NCBI GenBank assembly: GCA_019095985.1
Contig: CM032664.1
Span: 59,450,629 to 59,514,628 of the forward strand
Source of the DNA: Streblospio benedicti
Taxonomy: Eukaryota > Annelida > Polychaeta > Spionida > Spionidae
Direction: 5' to 3'
Length of the DNA: 64,000 bases
The notes under the pieces were generated by a model. That model was not told the origin of the DNA. It worked only from the letters and a program-made list of their open reading frames with translations, and did not search any database. Both the position numbers and the translations under genes were made by a program. Numbering within the stretch: position 1 is the first letter of the stretch; every line of letters begins with the position of its first letter. Below are positions 1 through 13,300 of this stretch, piece after piece.

Positions 1-265
1 CATGCGTTATCATGCTCTATAACTGCCTGGTAACCTGGCCATTGTGTCAGACTGATACTCTATGTGTCAGTCATGTTGTCATTGATTTCCAGGAAAGCGA
101 CAACACTCTACGTTCACGTTTATAAAGTAATTTAGAAAAGAGGCACCGTTGTAAATGTCGGAACTAAAATGCGTTTTACAGACGCTATAAATTTGTGCAG
201 TTATTTATCAATTAACATGAAAATAATAATCTATTTGTTGTCTAAACACCATGTATGATAAAGAA

Positions 266-384
266 AATACCACATTCGTGCTGAATACGTCGTTTTTGTT
301 CACGGCTCACGCATTATCATATCCGACGAGTCATTAATGCGTGAGCCATGTACAAAAATGATGTATTCGCAGTCATGTGGTATT
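266..384. repeat. Short foldback (inverted repeat) element
   Basis: The left arm (about 266-315) and right arm (about 333-384) are reverse complements with a few mismatches. Both carry the block GGCTCACGCATTA next to a small central loop, and both end in a form of AATACCACA. A (CT)n/(AT)n run follows at 384-407. It looks like a MITE-type foldback, but no target-site duplication could be fixed. Confidence 0.6.
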
Positions 385-429
385 CTCTCTCTCTCTATAT
401 ATATATCAAGTGTACAAGTGTAACCTTTC

Positions 430-640
430 AACAGCTCGCTGCTTGGGATGATGGTATCATTCTGGTCTCACAACCTTGGGGTCGTGGGTTCGAGTCCTGC
501 TAGGGCCACTTGATATAGTCAAATGGAAGCTTAGGGTTGTAAAACCGGTCTTCAATCAGCTATATCTATCGTTGGTAGAAATATGCTTGCTAAAAAGATG
601 TGTGAGAGAGAAAGAGAAGTTTTGAAAATGTATCGGGAAG
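430..640 (+). mobile_element. tRNA-derived SINE, full-length copy
   Basis: The head (about 430-505) has a tRNA-like 3' half, with GGTCTCACAACC followed by the B-box-like GGTTCGAGTCC. After the head comes a conserved body starting CACTTGATATAGTCAAATGG, and a GA-rich tail near 603-620. The same unit recurs at 45768-45965 and about 61474-61675. An inverted head lies at 45615-45698, and the body alone is at 23815-23935. Repetition plus the internal pol III box supports a SINE. The parent tRNA is not assigned, because the anticodon stem pairs poorly. Confidence 0.75.
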
Positions 641-820
641 CACTGGGAAATATATATAGGTTGATATTAAAGAACGGAAAACAATGACTTTTGCTTAGAC
701 TTAGTTGGGTATTTCATAGTATTTTGAGCATACATCTGAGTTGCAAAACAATGAAAACATAAACTATCCAAACCAATATTTACTTGAACTGTGGAAAATT
801 TCTTGAGGATAGGTAAAACA

Positions 821-1037
821 GATATAGAATAAAGATTTATATTTACTATTATATGTTGAGACTTTCGTCATCATATCACGACAACATCTTTGGAACTGAT
901 TTTCAACAAGATATTCCTTGCAGGATATATCCTGTCGAAAATCAGTTCCAAAGATGTTGTCTTGGTACGACGACTAAGTCTCAACATGATATAAAAAAAT
1001 AAAGTTTGATAATAAATATGAATCTTTATTTTATATC
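821..1037. repeat. Long foldback, about 217 bp, MITE-like
   Basis: The arms at about 821-906 and 936-1037 are inverted copies. Matching blocks include GACAACATCTTTGGAACTGA on the left and its complement around 941-961, and the outer ends pair through forms of AATCTTTATT. The loop is about 30 bases, ATATTCCTTGCAGGATAT, and is itself partly palindromic. No coding capacity is seen. It is probably a non-autonomous DNA element; the family is unknown. Confidence 0.65.
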
Positions 1038-2513
1038 AATACATGTATCTATTCAGTAAATGTAAATCTTGTTCATTCTTTTTAGCTTACCTGTCTGAGA
1101 CATTTTGAGTTGTTGTGATCACCTTTCGTCAGTCGTCCATACTCAATTCATATTTACACAATGGTTTTTTTATTTTTCAATCAATTTTCCTCAAACTTGA
1201 GCGCAATGTGTTATTGTCATCATTTTCTTTTTGTATAAACCATAGCTGGGTCATTTTTTAATTCAATTTTCACTAAATCAAAACAGGATGTGTATGCCTA
1301 TATTGTCATCATTCTATTTAGTCATGTTCCTGGGGTGGGAAATTGACCCTGTAGTATACAAACCGCACACAACCTCCCATGATGCTGGGACCCATGGCGA
1401 TGAATTGTTGAAAATTATTTTAGATTTATTTAAGTAGACATATTTTCACCTTTGAATAACTGCTCTTATATTAAAATAATCAAGTTGCTGAGTCACTGAG
1501 CATAATCTTGAAGTGCTTTTTTTAACCTTCATTAACTTTTCCTAATGGTAGCTGTCAAAAGTATTATATTGCTTTTTTCTATTCAGTTGCTGGTGCTTTC
1601 GTTCCATATATGATATGTTTTTAAAGATAATCATTTGAAATTAAAATTGGTGTTTAAAGGGTACTAGCTTCAGCCTCCTCAATATTGTAAAATACACTGT
1701 CATCTTTCCTTGCAATCTGCAGAACATATTTATAACTTTTACCTGTAAAATTTCAGTTTCAAATGGCAAATTTTCTCATCACCGTGACATTGAGGACACT
1801 GTCGCAGATTTGCAACGGTTCTGAGGCCCTTCATATTCTGACATGTAGTTTGGGCATGTATCCTATGCACTATCTGTTGCTCTCTTATCCGGTTGTTGGT
1901 GAATTTGCCTGAAGTGATCAAGTTGTCCTCTTCTCATAACAGCGTTGTTAAGAATTTTTTTGAGAATCTAAACCGGCACAAATCAATACCAAAGCACGGG
2001 ATAACATCCATGTCCGCCCGGCTGCGACGTCACACTCCCATCCTGCGATACAGAGAATAGTCTGATATACAATTACCATTAACACTGGATGTGAAGATTT
2101 AGAAAAACTACAATTTGCCATCGGAAACTTACAGTAAAAGCTAAAAATATGTCTCAGTGAAATGCTGGACATGATAATTGAAAATACGAAATCTGAACTT
2201 AAAATATTTAAAGTTGTAATGGATATTACAATGTCATTACAAATATGACATGAAACATTAATGTACAAATCTAAGTTAGTTTGTTTCATTATCGTTTAAT
2301 TTTTATGTGTATATTTCCCACTCCGGTGCCTTTTCAAACCATAACTAATAGTTAGTGTGAAAAAGCACCTATGCAGTGTGTGAAATTTATACTTAAAATT
2401 TTAAGTTTGATCTGAAAATATTGGAATAACAAATAGGATACAAAAAATGAAAATGAATCCACATGTTGTTCACTACATGACCAGACTGATATACCCTTAA
2501 AATTGTTTTGTAG

Positions 2514-5500
2514 CTATCCTCCGCTGCAGTTCTCTCCGACCAGCCATGTGTACAGCCAGGTGCCTGCTCTCAGGCAGACGGACTGCGTGTCTCCAGACAT
2601 CACAGACACCTCACAGTCGCCACCGCTAATGAAACCAGCAGATCGCGATTTGTGTATGTATTTTTGTGAGGTAACTGGTGAAAGATTTATTAAAGCAAAT
2701 GGGGGTGCATTAACTATTATAAGAGATAAAATCAAAGATCGATTTCTGTTTCCAAATAAAGCTGTTGCATGCTGTGGCTTGAGCTCACTTCTGTTTACCC
2801 CACTTTAATCATTTCTTTAAAGAGATATTTCTTACATTGGAATTTAAATTTTTCTTTGCTATTACAGGATTTTATGTAATTGTACTATGCACATGTATTT
2901 GTCAATGTGCTAACCTGAAATAAAGATTATTCATTCATTCATTCATTAATTTTTCATGAAGTAGATTATTTTTCCAGATGATTTGATTAGAGCTGTAGCT
3001 GAAGCGCACCAGAAAACCTGTCTGTATCAACATGATCAACTTGAAACTATGCGAGCTCTCCCACATCCATTTCAGGAGATAGAAATGTTAGAAAATTTGG
3101 TTAGTATTTTGATTTGAACTCTATCATGTAGATTTGCTCTTTTACCACTAGTCACTAGATGCATTGGAAATAGACAATACATGCATTTTTTTAGCATATC
3201 TTCATAGGTATATTAGGGTAATATAATAAGCGTTTTGCTTTAATACAGCAAATACCAGTTAAATCAAACTCAAGGTGCTTAATTCACCAACATGGGTGCA
3301 TGATGGCAGAAATGTTATTTGTCAATCACTCTTTTGCGCTCAAGATAATAAGTGATGAATGAAATGACAGTGTTAATAGTTTATGGAGCCAGTTTTTTAA
3401 TCATTTTCTTTTTTCGAAGGTGTCTTTCTACATACATGCATGTACAAACAATTCTAGGTTATTGTTATGATGGCTACATCATGACACCATTTCAATAGCA
3501 TGATATTCGCAGAGTATAATAATGTACTATTGTAATGAGACTCGCGAATACACGTTGGTAGCCCCAATCATGTATTGTAAGAACCAAGGTCTGATTAGTG
3601 TACAACATAGAACCAGTTGTCACCAGTTCTGTCTATTGTTCTGCTACCAATATAAGCCATGCATTATTGACTGTCGCGGTATTCTGCACTTGCACCTATA
3701 GACTATGTAATTACTACATAACAGTGATCGCACAATAAACTACGCACAATTGTATATATGTTAGTTGGACTTCTTTCACTACGGATACGCAACATAACAG
3801 TTATATTTTTTTCCCTTATGTTTTTAGACACATGAAAAGTTGTGGATGGATATAGCAGAAAAGGTTACTTTGGCTGTGCAACAAATTATTGAGTTCGCGA
3901 AAATGGTTCCTGGATTTATGGATCTAATGCAGGATGATCAAATTATGCTATTGAAAGGAGGTACGTATTTAATCTTTATAAAAATTCTTGTGTAGAAGCA
4001 ACGAGCTTCATAACATTAGTTTTGATAAGTGACTTGAATAATTGAAGACTTCTCAAATTTTTACAGGCTGCTTTCATATATGGCTCAATTGGAACACACG
4101 TCTGATTTTCTTTTACAAATTATATTGAATTAAAATAAATTCAGAACTAAAATGGTCATAGTTCACACACAGTTAATCTTTATCAGGATTTAGTAATCTA
4201 TAAAATAATCTATATGTCATGCTATTGGGATTTGAAATAAATATCCTGATATGTTGCCTCCGTCTTGTCCTTATACCCCAAAACGACACTAAATTCCTTT
4301 ATCTTGCCCTCTGAACTCGCTTAAAAATACCTTGTGCCGAAAGCTGGTGTGAAAGAGACTAGGAAATCTGACGATTTCTGCAAAATGTGCATGAGATAAC
4401 TGAGAAAACGAAAACATACGGCTTGATTCTGTAGGGAAATGTGCTCCAGATACAAGGTACACACGGTGCATGCAGTATGCAGGTAGTCGGCTCATGGACG
4501 ATGTGATTGGAAAATTTGGAGTCCCATACAATAGAGGAATAGAGGACACTGAAAATTCCGTAAATTCCCCTTTTCAAAATTCGCTTTACCTGTATTCAGT
4601 GTTCTCATTTTTCTGCTGCAAATTCAGATACCTCAACTTTTAAGTGATATACATGTATTCAGAAAAATACAAGCTCTACATTGTACCTTTAAAATGCATC
4701 TGTTTTCCATACCACTTTAAAAAATTCTCTAAAGTACTAATTGTGCTACCAGTTCATAGAGTCCAGCTGTTATTGCTAGAAAATCGAATGCAAGTGCCTC
4801 AATGTTTACTGCTACATAAAAATGTGATATACCAGTGGAATTGCGCTTTAAATTCAAAACATCCATTGTCTTCCATGTATGGTTGTTGCGGGATAACTGA
4901 ATATCAAAATTCGTCGTGGTGAGTGTTCATAGTGTCATATCCTTATATGCATTTTCTTGTGTTTTCCCGCTATTTTTACGAATATTTGTGAGGAGGGGTC
5001 AAAGAAAATTGACATGTGAAAAGCCTCTCCATGGGCTGATTGGCTCGTTTTCTAAGTTATAGTTGGGAAGTCCATAGGGTCTTGTGTTCCATGAGCCAAT
5101 ACATATAGAGTAAATAAACCAACAGGGTCTAAACATGCTAAATGATTCTTAAGATTGCAGTTTCATAGATGGAGGCTTTTAGGGGTTGCACTCCTTTCCT
5201 CACCGTCCATGCAAACTCCATCCTCCCTGCCCCACCCCCAACCACTTGGCCCTGGAATGTGGTAATTAAAACAAATTACAACATCAGTAATTTGTGATCT
5301 GTATTGCTTACTATACTAACATTTGTCTAAAGGATCAATATTTATACTATTTATTGCCATTATTGTTATATGAAGAAAAACATTAAGATTTTATTAAGAT
5401 TTTTTTCTGAAAGTTAAGATTTTTCATGCCTCTGATTAAGATATTTTACAGTGACAGGCTCACGTCTCTGTCATTGTAGGTATTCAACTATCATCTTAAC

Positions 5501-6596
5501 ATTTTTCGCATTTCAGGTAGTTTTGAAATTGCTCTTGTTCGATTAAGCAGAGCTTTTGATGTACAGAATAATGCAGTCGTATTTGGAAATCACTTCATCC
5601 CGGTTGATGCTTTTCATAATCTACGTGAGTAGATTGTATGAATGGTTTCCACAATCTAACTTTTTTTGCAAATTGTAAATACTAGATTTGTTTATTCTAT
5701 TTGTGATTTTCAGATGAACGAGAACGAAGTTTGATGCATGCCATCTTTGCTTTTGCTAAGGAACTCATTGTCTTGAACCTTACTGAAAATGAATTGGCAC
5801 TTTATTCAGCAGTTGTACTTTTTGATCATGGTAAGCCTTTGTAGAGTCACTTGAATTAAGATTGTAGATTTTATTATTTTTTGACTTGTGAACCAACCCC
5901 AAGCTACATTGTATTAAAGCTGTTGTCATCAAAATTTATATGTTGCTCCAAGGAATGATTTCAAGATTTGGTTTGATCCTGGTGCACTTTGGCACACTTT
6001 TGAGGACAGACACTTTTGGTTGACAGACACGATGGCCAGTGAATGAAACGAGGAAATCACTCAAATATCGAGTAGAATGCTGCTTCAAAAAAGTTTGCGG
6101 CATGCCAGGCTGTGAATCTTTATAATTAACTGATTTGGGCCGTGATCAGCCAAAATAAACATTTTTAACTTGAGTAAGCATCGATGATGCGAGGATTTGT
6201 GATTTGATAAAACCTTCATACCTTTTTAACTTTACACTCTTTTCTGTTATTTTAGCAACAACTATTCATTCCATTGACAATAAAGTTGAAGTCTGTGCTA
6301 ACACTCATCTTTTTTTTCAATTTTCAGAACGTTGTGGAGTAAAAGATGGATCTATTGTTAAAAAACTTGGAGATCGCATGATAGCTGGACTTCGTAACGA
6401 ACTGATTCAAAACCATTCTGAATTTGAATCAGATAAAATCTTTGCTTTCCTAATTGACCATGTTCAACATCTTCACATACTGAGCAATGAGCACAGTGAT
6501 GTGCTACAGACATTCAAAGACAATAATCCTACTGCAGAATTCCCAGCATTGCACAAAGAACTTTTTTCTCAAGATGCCATTGATGAAATACAGTAA
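2514..6596 (+). CDS. HR3/ROR: ROR/HR3-type nuclear receptor (NR1F), ligand-binding domain exons, 5' part missing
   Basis: This is a ligand-regulated or constitutive transcription factor acting in the nucleus. Exons inferred from splice sites are 2514-2653, 2978-3099, 3828-3960, 5517-5634, 5714-5830 and 6328-6596 (TAA). All have AG/GT borders and compatible phases, giving about 298 codons. The first exon is a Pro/Ser-rich hinge. The LBD signature GFMDLMQDDQIMLLK lies at the 3828-3960 exon end, then VRLSRAFDVQNNAVVF, which closely follows ROR (VRMCRAFN..NNTV). A C-terminal LHKELFS matches the ROR/HR3 helix-12 activation motif YKELF, which Rev-erb/E75 lack, so NR1F is favoured. The start codon and DNA-binding domain lie upstream of the window. 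Introns carry a LINE tail and a solo LTR. A related NR1 subgroup is possible but less likely. Confidence 0.82.
2770..2947 (+). mobile_element. LINE 3' tail, strongly 5'-truncated
   Basis: This lies in the 324-bp receptor intron between 2653 and 2978. It ends AAATAAAG followed by an (ATTC)n run (about 2925-2947). A terminal short tandem repeat after a poly(A)-signal-like motif is typical of CR1/L2-type LINEs. No coding sequence remains, and the left edge is uncertain. Confidence 0.45.
3463..3799. mobile_element. Solo LTR of an LTR retroelement (fossil)
   Basis: This 337-bp block begins TGTTATG and ends CATAACA, perfect 7-bp inverted termini of the TG...CA kind. It is flanked by a 5-bp direct repeat, GTTAT, at 3458-3462 and 3800-3804. 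A TATAAG-like box and an AATAAA-like motif lie inside. There is no internal region, so it is a solo LTR left by recombination between two LTRs. Five-base target duplications fit BEL/Pao or Gypsy; the family is not resolved. The intact TSD suggests a fairly recent insertion. It stops 28 bp before the acceptor of receptor exon 3828-3960. Confidence 0.75.
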
Positions 6597-8342
6597 CATG
6601 TTTAGTGAGATTATGGTGCAATTGACAGCTTCAGGTATTAGGCAGTTGAATGGATGTGCCTTATATGATGGATATGGTGGATATGGATATTGGTAATACA
6701 TAAATGTTACGCTGACATGTACAATGTAAAAACCCAGTAAATATTGACTGAATTTGACATGTGATTAGCAGGTGCATTTTTAAGAGATCACAGAGTTTAT
6801 ACTAACATTGGGTCTTGGGCACTTTTATTTTGTGTTTAATCTTACAAGAGAAAATACTATATAAAGAAAATGCATATTTGATAATGCATTTAATGGAGTA
6901 ATTAATGTCTTTGAGAAAATTTTGTTAATCATTTCCCCTCAAACTTTGTTCTTGGGGCGTGGGGATGGAAATTTTGCTTTTCTTACGGCCGTATGACAGT
7001 GTGGTATGATAGGTGGGCTAGTTGCTTTTATATATGTTTCAATTGCAACAAATTTCACAGATTTTGTTTTCCAGTGGAAATATTGAATTAATTTTCAGAG
7101 CTACAATTTTGGATTCCATGCTTGCTACAGAGTTATGTGGAGTGCAGCCAGACACTGCTGTACTGTGGACTAACAGAGGCGAAATAGCATAAGGAGAAGA
7201 TGTTGTGGGTTTGACGTTTCCAATCTAGCACATTACTTTATAGATGGAGTCAAACTTCACACAGTCCCTATTGAAATTTCTATATAATTTTACTACCCCA
7301 AGTGATAAATATTCTCTCCACATTGTCACTTTGTCTCTATACACCCATACATTCTGAAATGGAGACTGTAGGAAATCTTGGCAAAATGCTCAGAGCAGCA
7401 ATCCCTGTGGATACATTATATATTCTTATATTATTTCCGCTTCAAATTATCTTATTTTTAGCATTTGGTGTCAATTAAGTCAACAAACTACATGTTGATC
7501 TAGGAACTATTTGATGTCACCCATTCTTATTATTATTGTAGAAGTACACTGTATGTGACTATACAAACGTCCCACACACATTCAAATGGCAAACATGCAC
7601 TTAACAAAGACGTTCAGTGCACTGATATGTATGTATGCATATAAACAGGCTTAATAGAACATGTAGATGTTACAAAAATGCTAGTTTGAATAATGGAAAT
7701 CAAAAGAGATCAAGAACAGATCATATTTGTGAATAGGAGGAATACAAATGTGCTCAAACAACAAATGGACGCGCATGTGCGCATATATTCCGTTAGACGC
7801 CTCTTTTAGGCGATTGAAAACTGCAGTTTTTGTGTAGGTGGTTAGCCAATAGGTGCAGTACAAATTGAGGTGATAAGCTGGGGTGGATCCAGATCAGGTT
7901 CCACCAGGTTCTGGAACCTGGAAAAAACATATTAAATTTAAGGAAAACAAGGCTAAAGTGTCATCAGAATGCACCAATTTCATTGTATTTTTCAAGAACG
8001 TTCGTAGACTCAGCAGCGCACCGTTGGTGTTTGCCTTCGCAGCTCTTGGGAACCTACCAAAGCTTCAGCTCTGGATCTGCCCCTGGTAAGTGTATGTTTA
8101 GAGTGAGATAGAATGACAACAGTGCCACCAATGGTAAAGCGCAAGGCCAACAGTTGGTCCTCTTGATTTTACGTTAGCTTAAGTCAACCACACCTGGCTG
8201 TCAATATGGGTCCTCCTCGTATCTGTATCGTCAATCAGTGAAGCAAGCTAGTTTATGGTTACACACTAAGTCTCTTCAGGTTGTCCAGGATGCTGGCAAG
8301 TGATCGCCCAATTCTACATTAAACATGCTGTGGCAATACTTG
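6597..8342. other. Receptor 3' flank, no gene seen
   Basis: It begins with the presumed 3' UTR of the receptor. No clear AATAAA with a GU-rich follow-up could be fixed. Short open frames (7681-7863 minus, 7883-8089 plus) show no recognised family. Confidence 0.5.
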
Positions 8343-8905
8343 TTAATTTTTGATGGTTCTGGTCTGGTTCTTTATGTTATGGGGACTGGCCTCCACTGAT
8401 GAGGCAATATGGGTTGGCAGATAGCCGACTCTTAAAAGATGTAATATAGTCGGCCTCGACAGTTCCACTCTGGCGTTGTTCTTATTACTGTCCTCGTCCA
8501 CAGTGGAGAATCTTTCACCGGCTGAATTTCTCACTAGCTTCCACTGATGATCACTACGGGTAGCTCTTCCATTGTGAAGCTCAATGTCATTGCTTTAAGG
8601 TGGTAATTCCAGGCCTCCATGCAGAATCTTGTAGAATAAGCATAGACGTTGGTTCCGTCGCCGATATGCCAAGCTTAGCTAGGCATGGTCACGAAGTAGG
8701 GCTGCGACCAAAAATGATTCTGTGGGCCTCACGAGCCCAACAAGCTGCTCGCCTCTGTATAATTTCCAACGAATCAACTTTTTCCTTGACAGATGGGTCC
8801 CAAATAGCCCCACAATATTCTAGACAGGATCTAACAATCGTCACATAATCTGTCTCATGGTTCCAACGTATCACTTGCTCTAGTCGTCTAGATGCTGATT
8901 GGTGA
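8343..8905 (-). mobile_element. LINE reverse transcriptase C-terminal remnant (CR1/Jockey type)
   Basis: On the minus strand, 8874-8689 reads IVRSCLEYCGAIWDPSVKEK and then LEIIQRRAACW. This is the classic post-thumb region of CR1/Jockey LINE polymerases (RP.LEY...WDP...LE..QRRA). Further 3' on the same strand (about 8680-8590) a shifted frame gives RRNQRLCLFYKILHGG, the next conserved block (R...RL...YKI.HG). The reading frame is broken between these blocks, and the remnant is 5'-truncated near 8905. A further frame at 8534-8343 is probably more of the same element. Confidence 0.7.
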
Positions 8906-10060
8906 TGTGGAGTCTCTATTTGACTGTCCTACGTATTCTTGTGCATATGCCATTGAGTGAATTGTCCGGGGCTTCCGTCATAAGCCAACTTTTTTAGTCA
9001 TAAAGACCCACTATTGCCATGAAAATTCTTTTATTTAGTTCTGGTTTCGAAGCGGATGTCCAGGTCTTGGACATTGCAATAATAAATAGTTTTAAATCCA
9101 AGACCAGACAAAGCCTGCAAAGGGAGGTCAAGCAACCGTCATAAATGCAGTAGTCAAGTCACAGTGGCGGTTTGTAGACAAATCACAGGAATGCTAGAAA
9201 ATTGGAAAACCTTTCAAGTCAATGCAAAAGTATGCTTGACAACTTTCTGTATTGAAATACTGCTGCAAGGCATTCAAATAGGAGTATTCAATAGCAACAG
9301 GGAATCATTGCATGAGGCTTTCTTGATCCATTGCTGTCTATAATCAGATTACATTTATTCAGGATTGTACATGAAACAGTAGTTGGCACATGGTAAAGGG
9401 CACTGGAATTCCTACGGAGTCCCACAAGCCAGTAGTGTGTGGTGAACAGAGTATATCCTCTGCATCAGACATTGGATGAGTGGCTGAATTTACTTTATAA
9501 TGATGAGCATGAATGACACGAATGATCTAGTTGAAGCTCTGACTTAGTAATTGCATGTTAGATTTCAGAATGAAAATAAAGTGACAAAGATATGATGTCG
9601 TGTGTGTGGATCATTTTAATATATTTGTGATTTTTATACCAAGGTTTAGTAAGTCCAGCACTTCAGAAAATGACTAGCCGTTGTGTTTCTCGTTTTATAT
9701 GGAGCAGGCATTGGGTTCTTGCCTAATTGGGCTACACCCAGTTTACAGTAATTAATTAACTCCAACAATACCAAATCATCAAATATGTTTTTCCTACTCC
9801 TGTTTTAACTTTTCTAAAAAATCATTGGTGATAGTCACTTAACATGCCAGTAAAATCTTAACATTGATTTGACAATTTGACAGCACGCAGAATTGTATGG
9901 CAAAGATAGTTTATTTACTACAAAAAATTAGTAGCCAGCTTTTACAATAAAATCTTCCGTCATTCTAATACACGCCCTTTTTCCGATTCTCCCCTGTGAC
10001 TACCTGAGTTGAAAGGATGGTGCCTGGAACAATAAGACACACATTTAGTGTTCGCTATTA
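8906..10060. other. Non-coding stretch, nothing recognised
   Basis: No long open frame, RNA gene or clear repeat structure was seen. AATAAA-like motifs occur near 9081 and 9573 but are not tied to a transcript. Confidence 0.4.
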
Positions 10061-10368
10061 CATATTTCATCCAAAGGTATTTCTAATATCAGAAATGAAC
10101 TCAGCATGTTGAATGTAGTCAAAAATGATGTATTGTACATTATGACTATGATGACTGGTATGGTTTTTATGACATTCTGATATATGGTGACAGAGGCTAG
10201 TTGGCGGCCATCTTGAATTTTGTCAAAACCTATTTCTAACATCATAAATGAGTTCAGATGTTGAATATAGCTAAATACGATGTATTATTCTATATTTCAT
10301 GATGATTAGTTTGGTATTTATGATGTTGTAACTTCTGAGGGCGGTGGCCATCTTGGTGCCGATTTTGA
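10061..10368. repeat. Two-unit tandem repeat with GGCGGCCATCTTGA-like modules
   Basis: The segments at about 10077-10228 and 10229-10368 are diverged copies of one unit of roughly 150 bp. Each starts with a form of TATTTCTAATATCAGAAATG, passes through GATGTATT, and ends near GGCGGCCATCTTGA (unit 1) or GGCGGTGGCCATCTTGG (unit 2). Similar GGC(G)GCCATTTT modules recur near 27165 and inside the foldback at 33811-34475, so this is a dispersed, probably transposon-derived repeat. Confidence 0.5.
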
Positions 10369-13300
10369 AAAGATTGTGCACTGTTGGCAACCTTACAACC
10401 AAACTAATTTTGTTCAGGGATCCACATACTATAAGATTATGCAAAAAAAAAAAAAACTCCATAGGAATCACAATTTCAAGATTGGTAAAATTTCTACTGG
10501 ACTAATCCCAGTGGGCACAAAATTTTTACAAATTGTGACAAAATTTCTTAAATTTGGTACCATAGAATTTGCCAGTTGGGTCATCGCTCAGTGTAATAGT
10601 CTTTAAATTACCAAACAGTCATACATTTTGAGCAATACTTGACATCTTATACTTCATAATTACTAACATAAAATTAGAAATACTTAACAAGTACATCAAA
10701 AGAAACATTGGAATTATGTTAAACTTTCACATATGTTGCCAGATAATTTGAAGTATATATGGATCATATATAATAGTGAAAATTAAATAAATGCAAAATA
10801 GAAGCTATTTTATTTAACAATAATGTTATTTACTTTTTGTTCTTTCCTAACAGTATTATAATGCCATGCTTTATGTTACTAGTTGTGTTGTTTTTTTGAA
10901 TGATCAGGGATGGCATAATAGTGTATGATGTTAGTGTTTCACTAGTCTAGAGAGCTTGAAATTTATTTTTAAAATTCCTAATCATTTAAAATCAGTTCAT
11001 CACTGTATTCTCTGTGAATATTCTTTGTAAAAATGCATTTGTATTTTTTTCTTCTAATCTTGACGTTATAGAAATTGATATTTACATGATTACAAATGTG
11101 ATATTTTATACTTAGTTATAGACAGTGTTATACAATGTAAAATGAGAATTATGATGTTCTATAATCGTGTTTCCATTATCCTGCTTATTTGTTTTATTTA
11201 GAATGTTATATTGGTGTATATTTGGCAAATTTTATACATATATTATACTAATGAAAAATATTGTCTTTGGCAAGTTATAGCTCTGTTATGTTCAATGACT
11301 ATAATTTTACTGATTCTTTTCATCTGTATATATGTAAATACTTGGTTCAAAGAACCTGTCATATACCGAGAGTTAAGGTAACAATGCAAAAAGTTGTATA
11401 TGGTCACAGGTGCTTTTCTTATAACTGTTTTATGGTGGCATTTTTGTTTTGGTTTAAGACCGCTCATAGGCAGTGCATGTATGGTGGCAAACAAAATGAA
11501 CAGGAGTCCAATATTTTTTTGTTGTCATACATGTACTAAGGATTGTGCCTAGTAACTTCATCCGTGTGCGCTGCGGTTGTGCATGGATACCGTTAACTCA
11601 TAATTAGGACTGCGATTTTATTCATCATACTGATATTCCTTACTGATTTGTTCTGATTATTTTCAATGTCTACCATTACATGTGATAATAAAAACAATTA
11701 GCACCAGCCATTATTAGTGTATCCTGTATATTGAGTTTTGAGTAACTCTTTGTTTCCAAATAACCAAACTGCTTGGAGAGCACGGTTGCGAAGTAGACTG
11801 GGCAGCCAGACCGTACTCTCAAATTGAGGAATATATGTAATTAGGGCATGTCCAAATAATTTAGGATTTGATTGATTGATTGATTGTCTGAAGAAAATAC
11901 CAAATCTTGTTAATGTTTCTCTTGTAGCTGTTGGGATATACGATGTATGTGTATGTGAATACTTTATTTTTGTTCTATGCATACAATGATATGAAAGATA
12001 TTACAAAATATGGATCGTGTTGCCAGATTGATTACAATATCTGTGAGGCACATATAAATGATGTACTTCTCATGTTTTAAACATTTTGTTATTAACCTCC
12101 TTTCTATATTTTTGGATCAGTTTGTCCGACTGACACTGTTGAATAATGAATATCCTGACACAAATTCAAAGTAGCTTTTTCTATTGATATGGTATGTAGA
12201 GCCAAAGGTTAGTATCAAATATGTCACTTGTGTACTGAAGTGGCCAATGAAAGGCGTTTTGCATCAAGTCTGACTTCGGGTTACTTCTGTTGGCATCCAA
12301 GTTAGTGTCTCTATGAAGAAACAGGTTCATTGTACGAAAACACTTAGTGATAGGAAGAGTTTACACCATTATGTATACCTTCTAATGGACCTGAACATTA
12401 CTTCTGTGACCCAAACCTGCTCCGAGATCCCTCCACAGTGTAGTCTGTAACACATTGGGGGTGTTCTCTGACTCTGCACAGCTCTTGCTTCTGCTGCGCT
12501 CTATTGAAAATGTTTACCTCTGTGTGCCATGGCAACCAAAGGCTACATCGTTGATGCTCACACTAGTTACATAACCTGAGTCCAATTTTGGTAGTGCTAA
12601 TGAACATTTATTAAAAAATGTGTCTTCCAGATGTCCACTTCCTAGTACATTTTTGACATTTTCACCGTCCATCCTCTGTATTTCAACACTCAAACTGTAT
12701 GAATGAATGTGTACTGACAGTTCATGTAGTAGAGCTGTACTAGATGCTGATTTCTGTGTCTTCCAAAATATATGATTACTTTGTAAATAAGATATTGGCT
12801 AAAACAATATTTTTACTGCATGCACATTAATGGACAAATATTTTGATATTACGTTATATGTTAAGCCTTCTACAAGAAATAAATGTGTCAAATATTCAAA
12901 GTTCTTTTATTTTTTAATGGTTATCCCAGACAGCACAGTAATTCTCAAACCTCGTTGCCCAACCGGACGACCAACCTAAAAATGTGTGTCGGCCCTGCAG
13001 GTGATGCTTTAATTCTCCCCCCTCAAGAAAATAAATGCTTAACTAACTTGTATAAAGCAACTTAAAAACAAGATTTCGAGCTAGCAAAAAACATAAAATG
13101 GGGGTCGCACTTTTGGACTAATAAACTTCGTCTGAGTCACCCAGACAAAACATAGGTCATGTGTGACAACCAATTACTGTGCTGCCTGTGGTTATATCAC
13201 CCATCTGCAAAGTCAGTGTAGATTGCAGATGAAAATTCCAGAAAGTACACTTCAGGGTGTTGTTGGTAGGGTACAGTGTGTTTTAGACCGTTGTGTTATG

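Larger units (their letters stand above)
1..2513. other. Non-coding stretch upstream of receptor LBD exons
   Basis: No exon is recognised here. It is AT-rich and holds two foldbacks and a SINE, listed separately. It is probably intron of the nuclear receptor gene, because the first receptor exon in the window (2514) begins at a splice acceptor in mid-frame. The zinc-finger DNA-binding domain that must precede the ligand-binding domain is not in this window. Short open frames such as 1739-1921 and 1948-2289 on the minus strand show no family signature. Confidence 0.6.

Noticed and set aside
1739-1921. Minus-strand frame with CPQCHGDEKICH, zinc-ribbon-like
   Set aside because: Only two CxxC-like residue pairs, short, and not the nuclear-receptor DNA-binding domain.
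11698-11982. Minus-strand 94-codon frame with a faint LINE-like IPQFESTVWLPSLL
   Set aside because: Only a short weak resemblance, with no second conserved block on either side.
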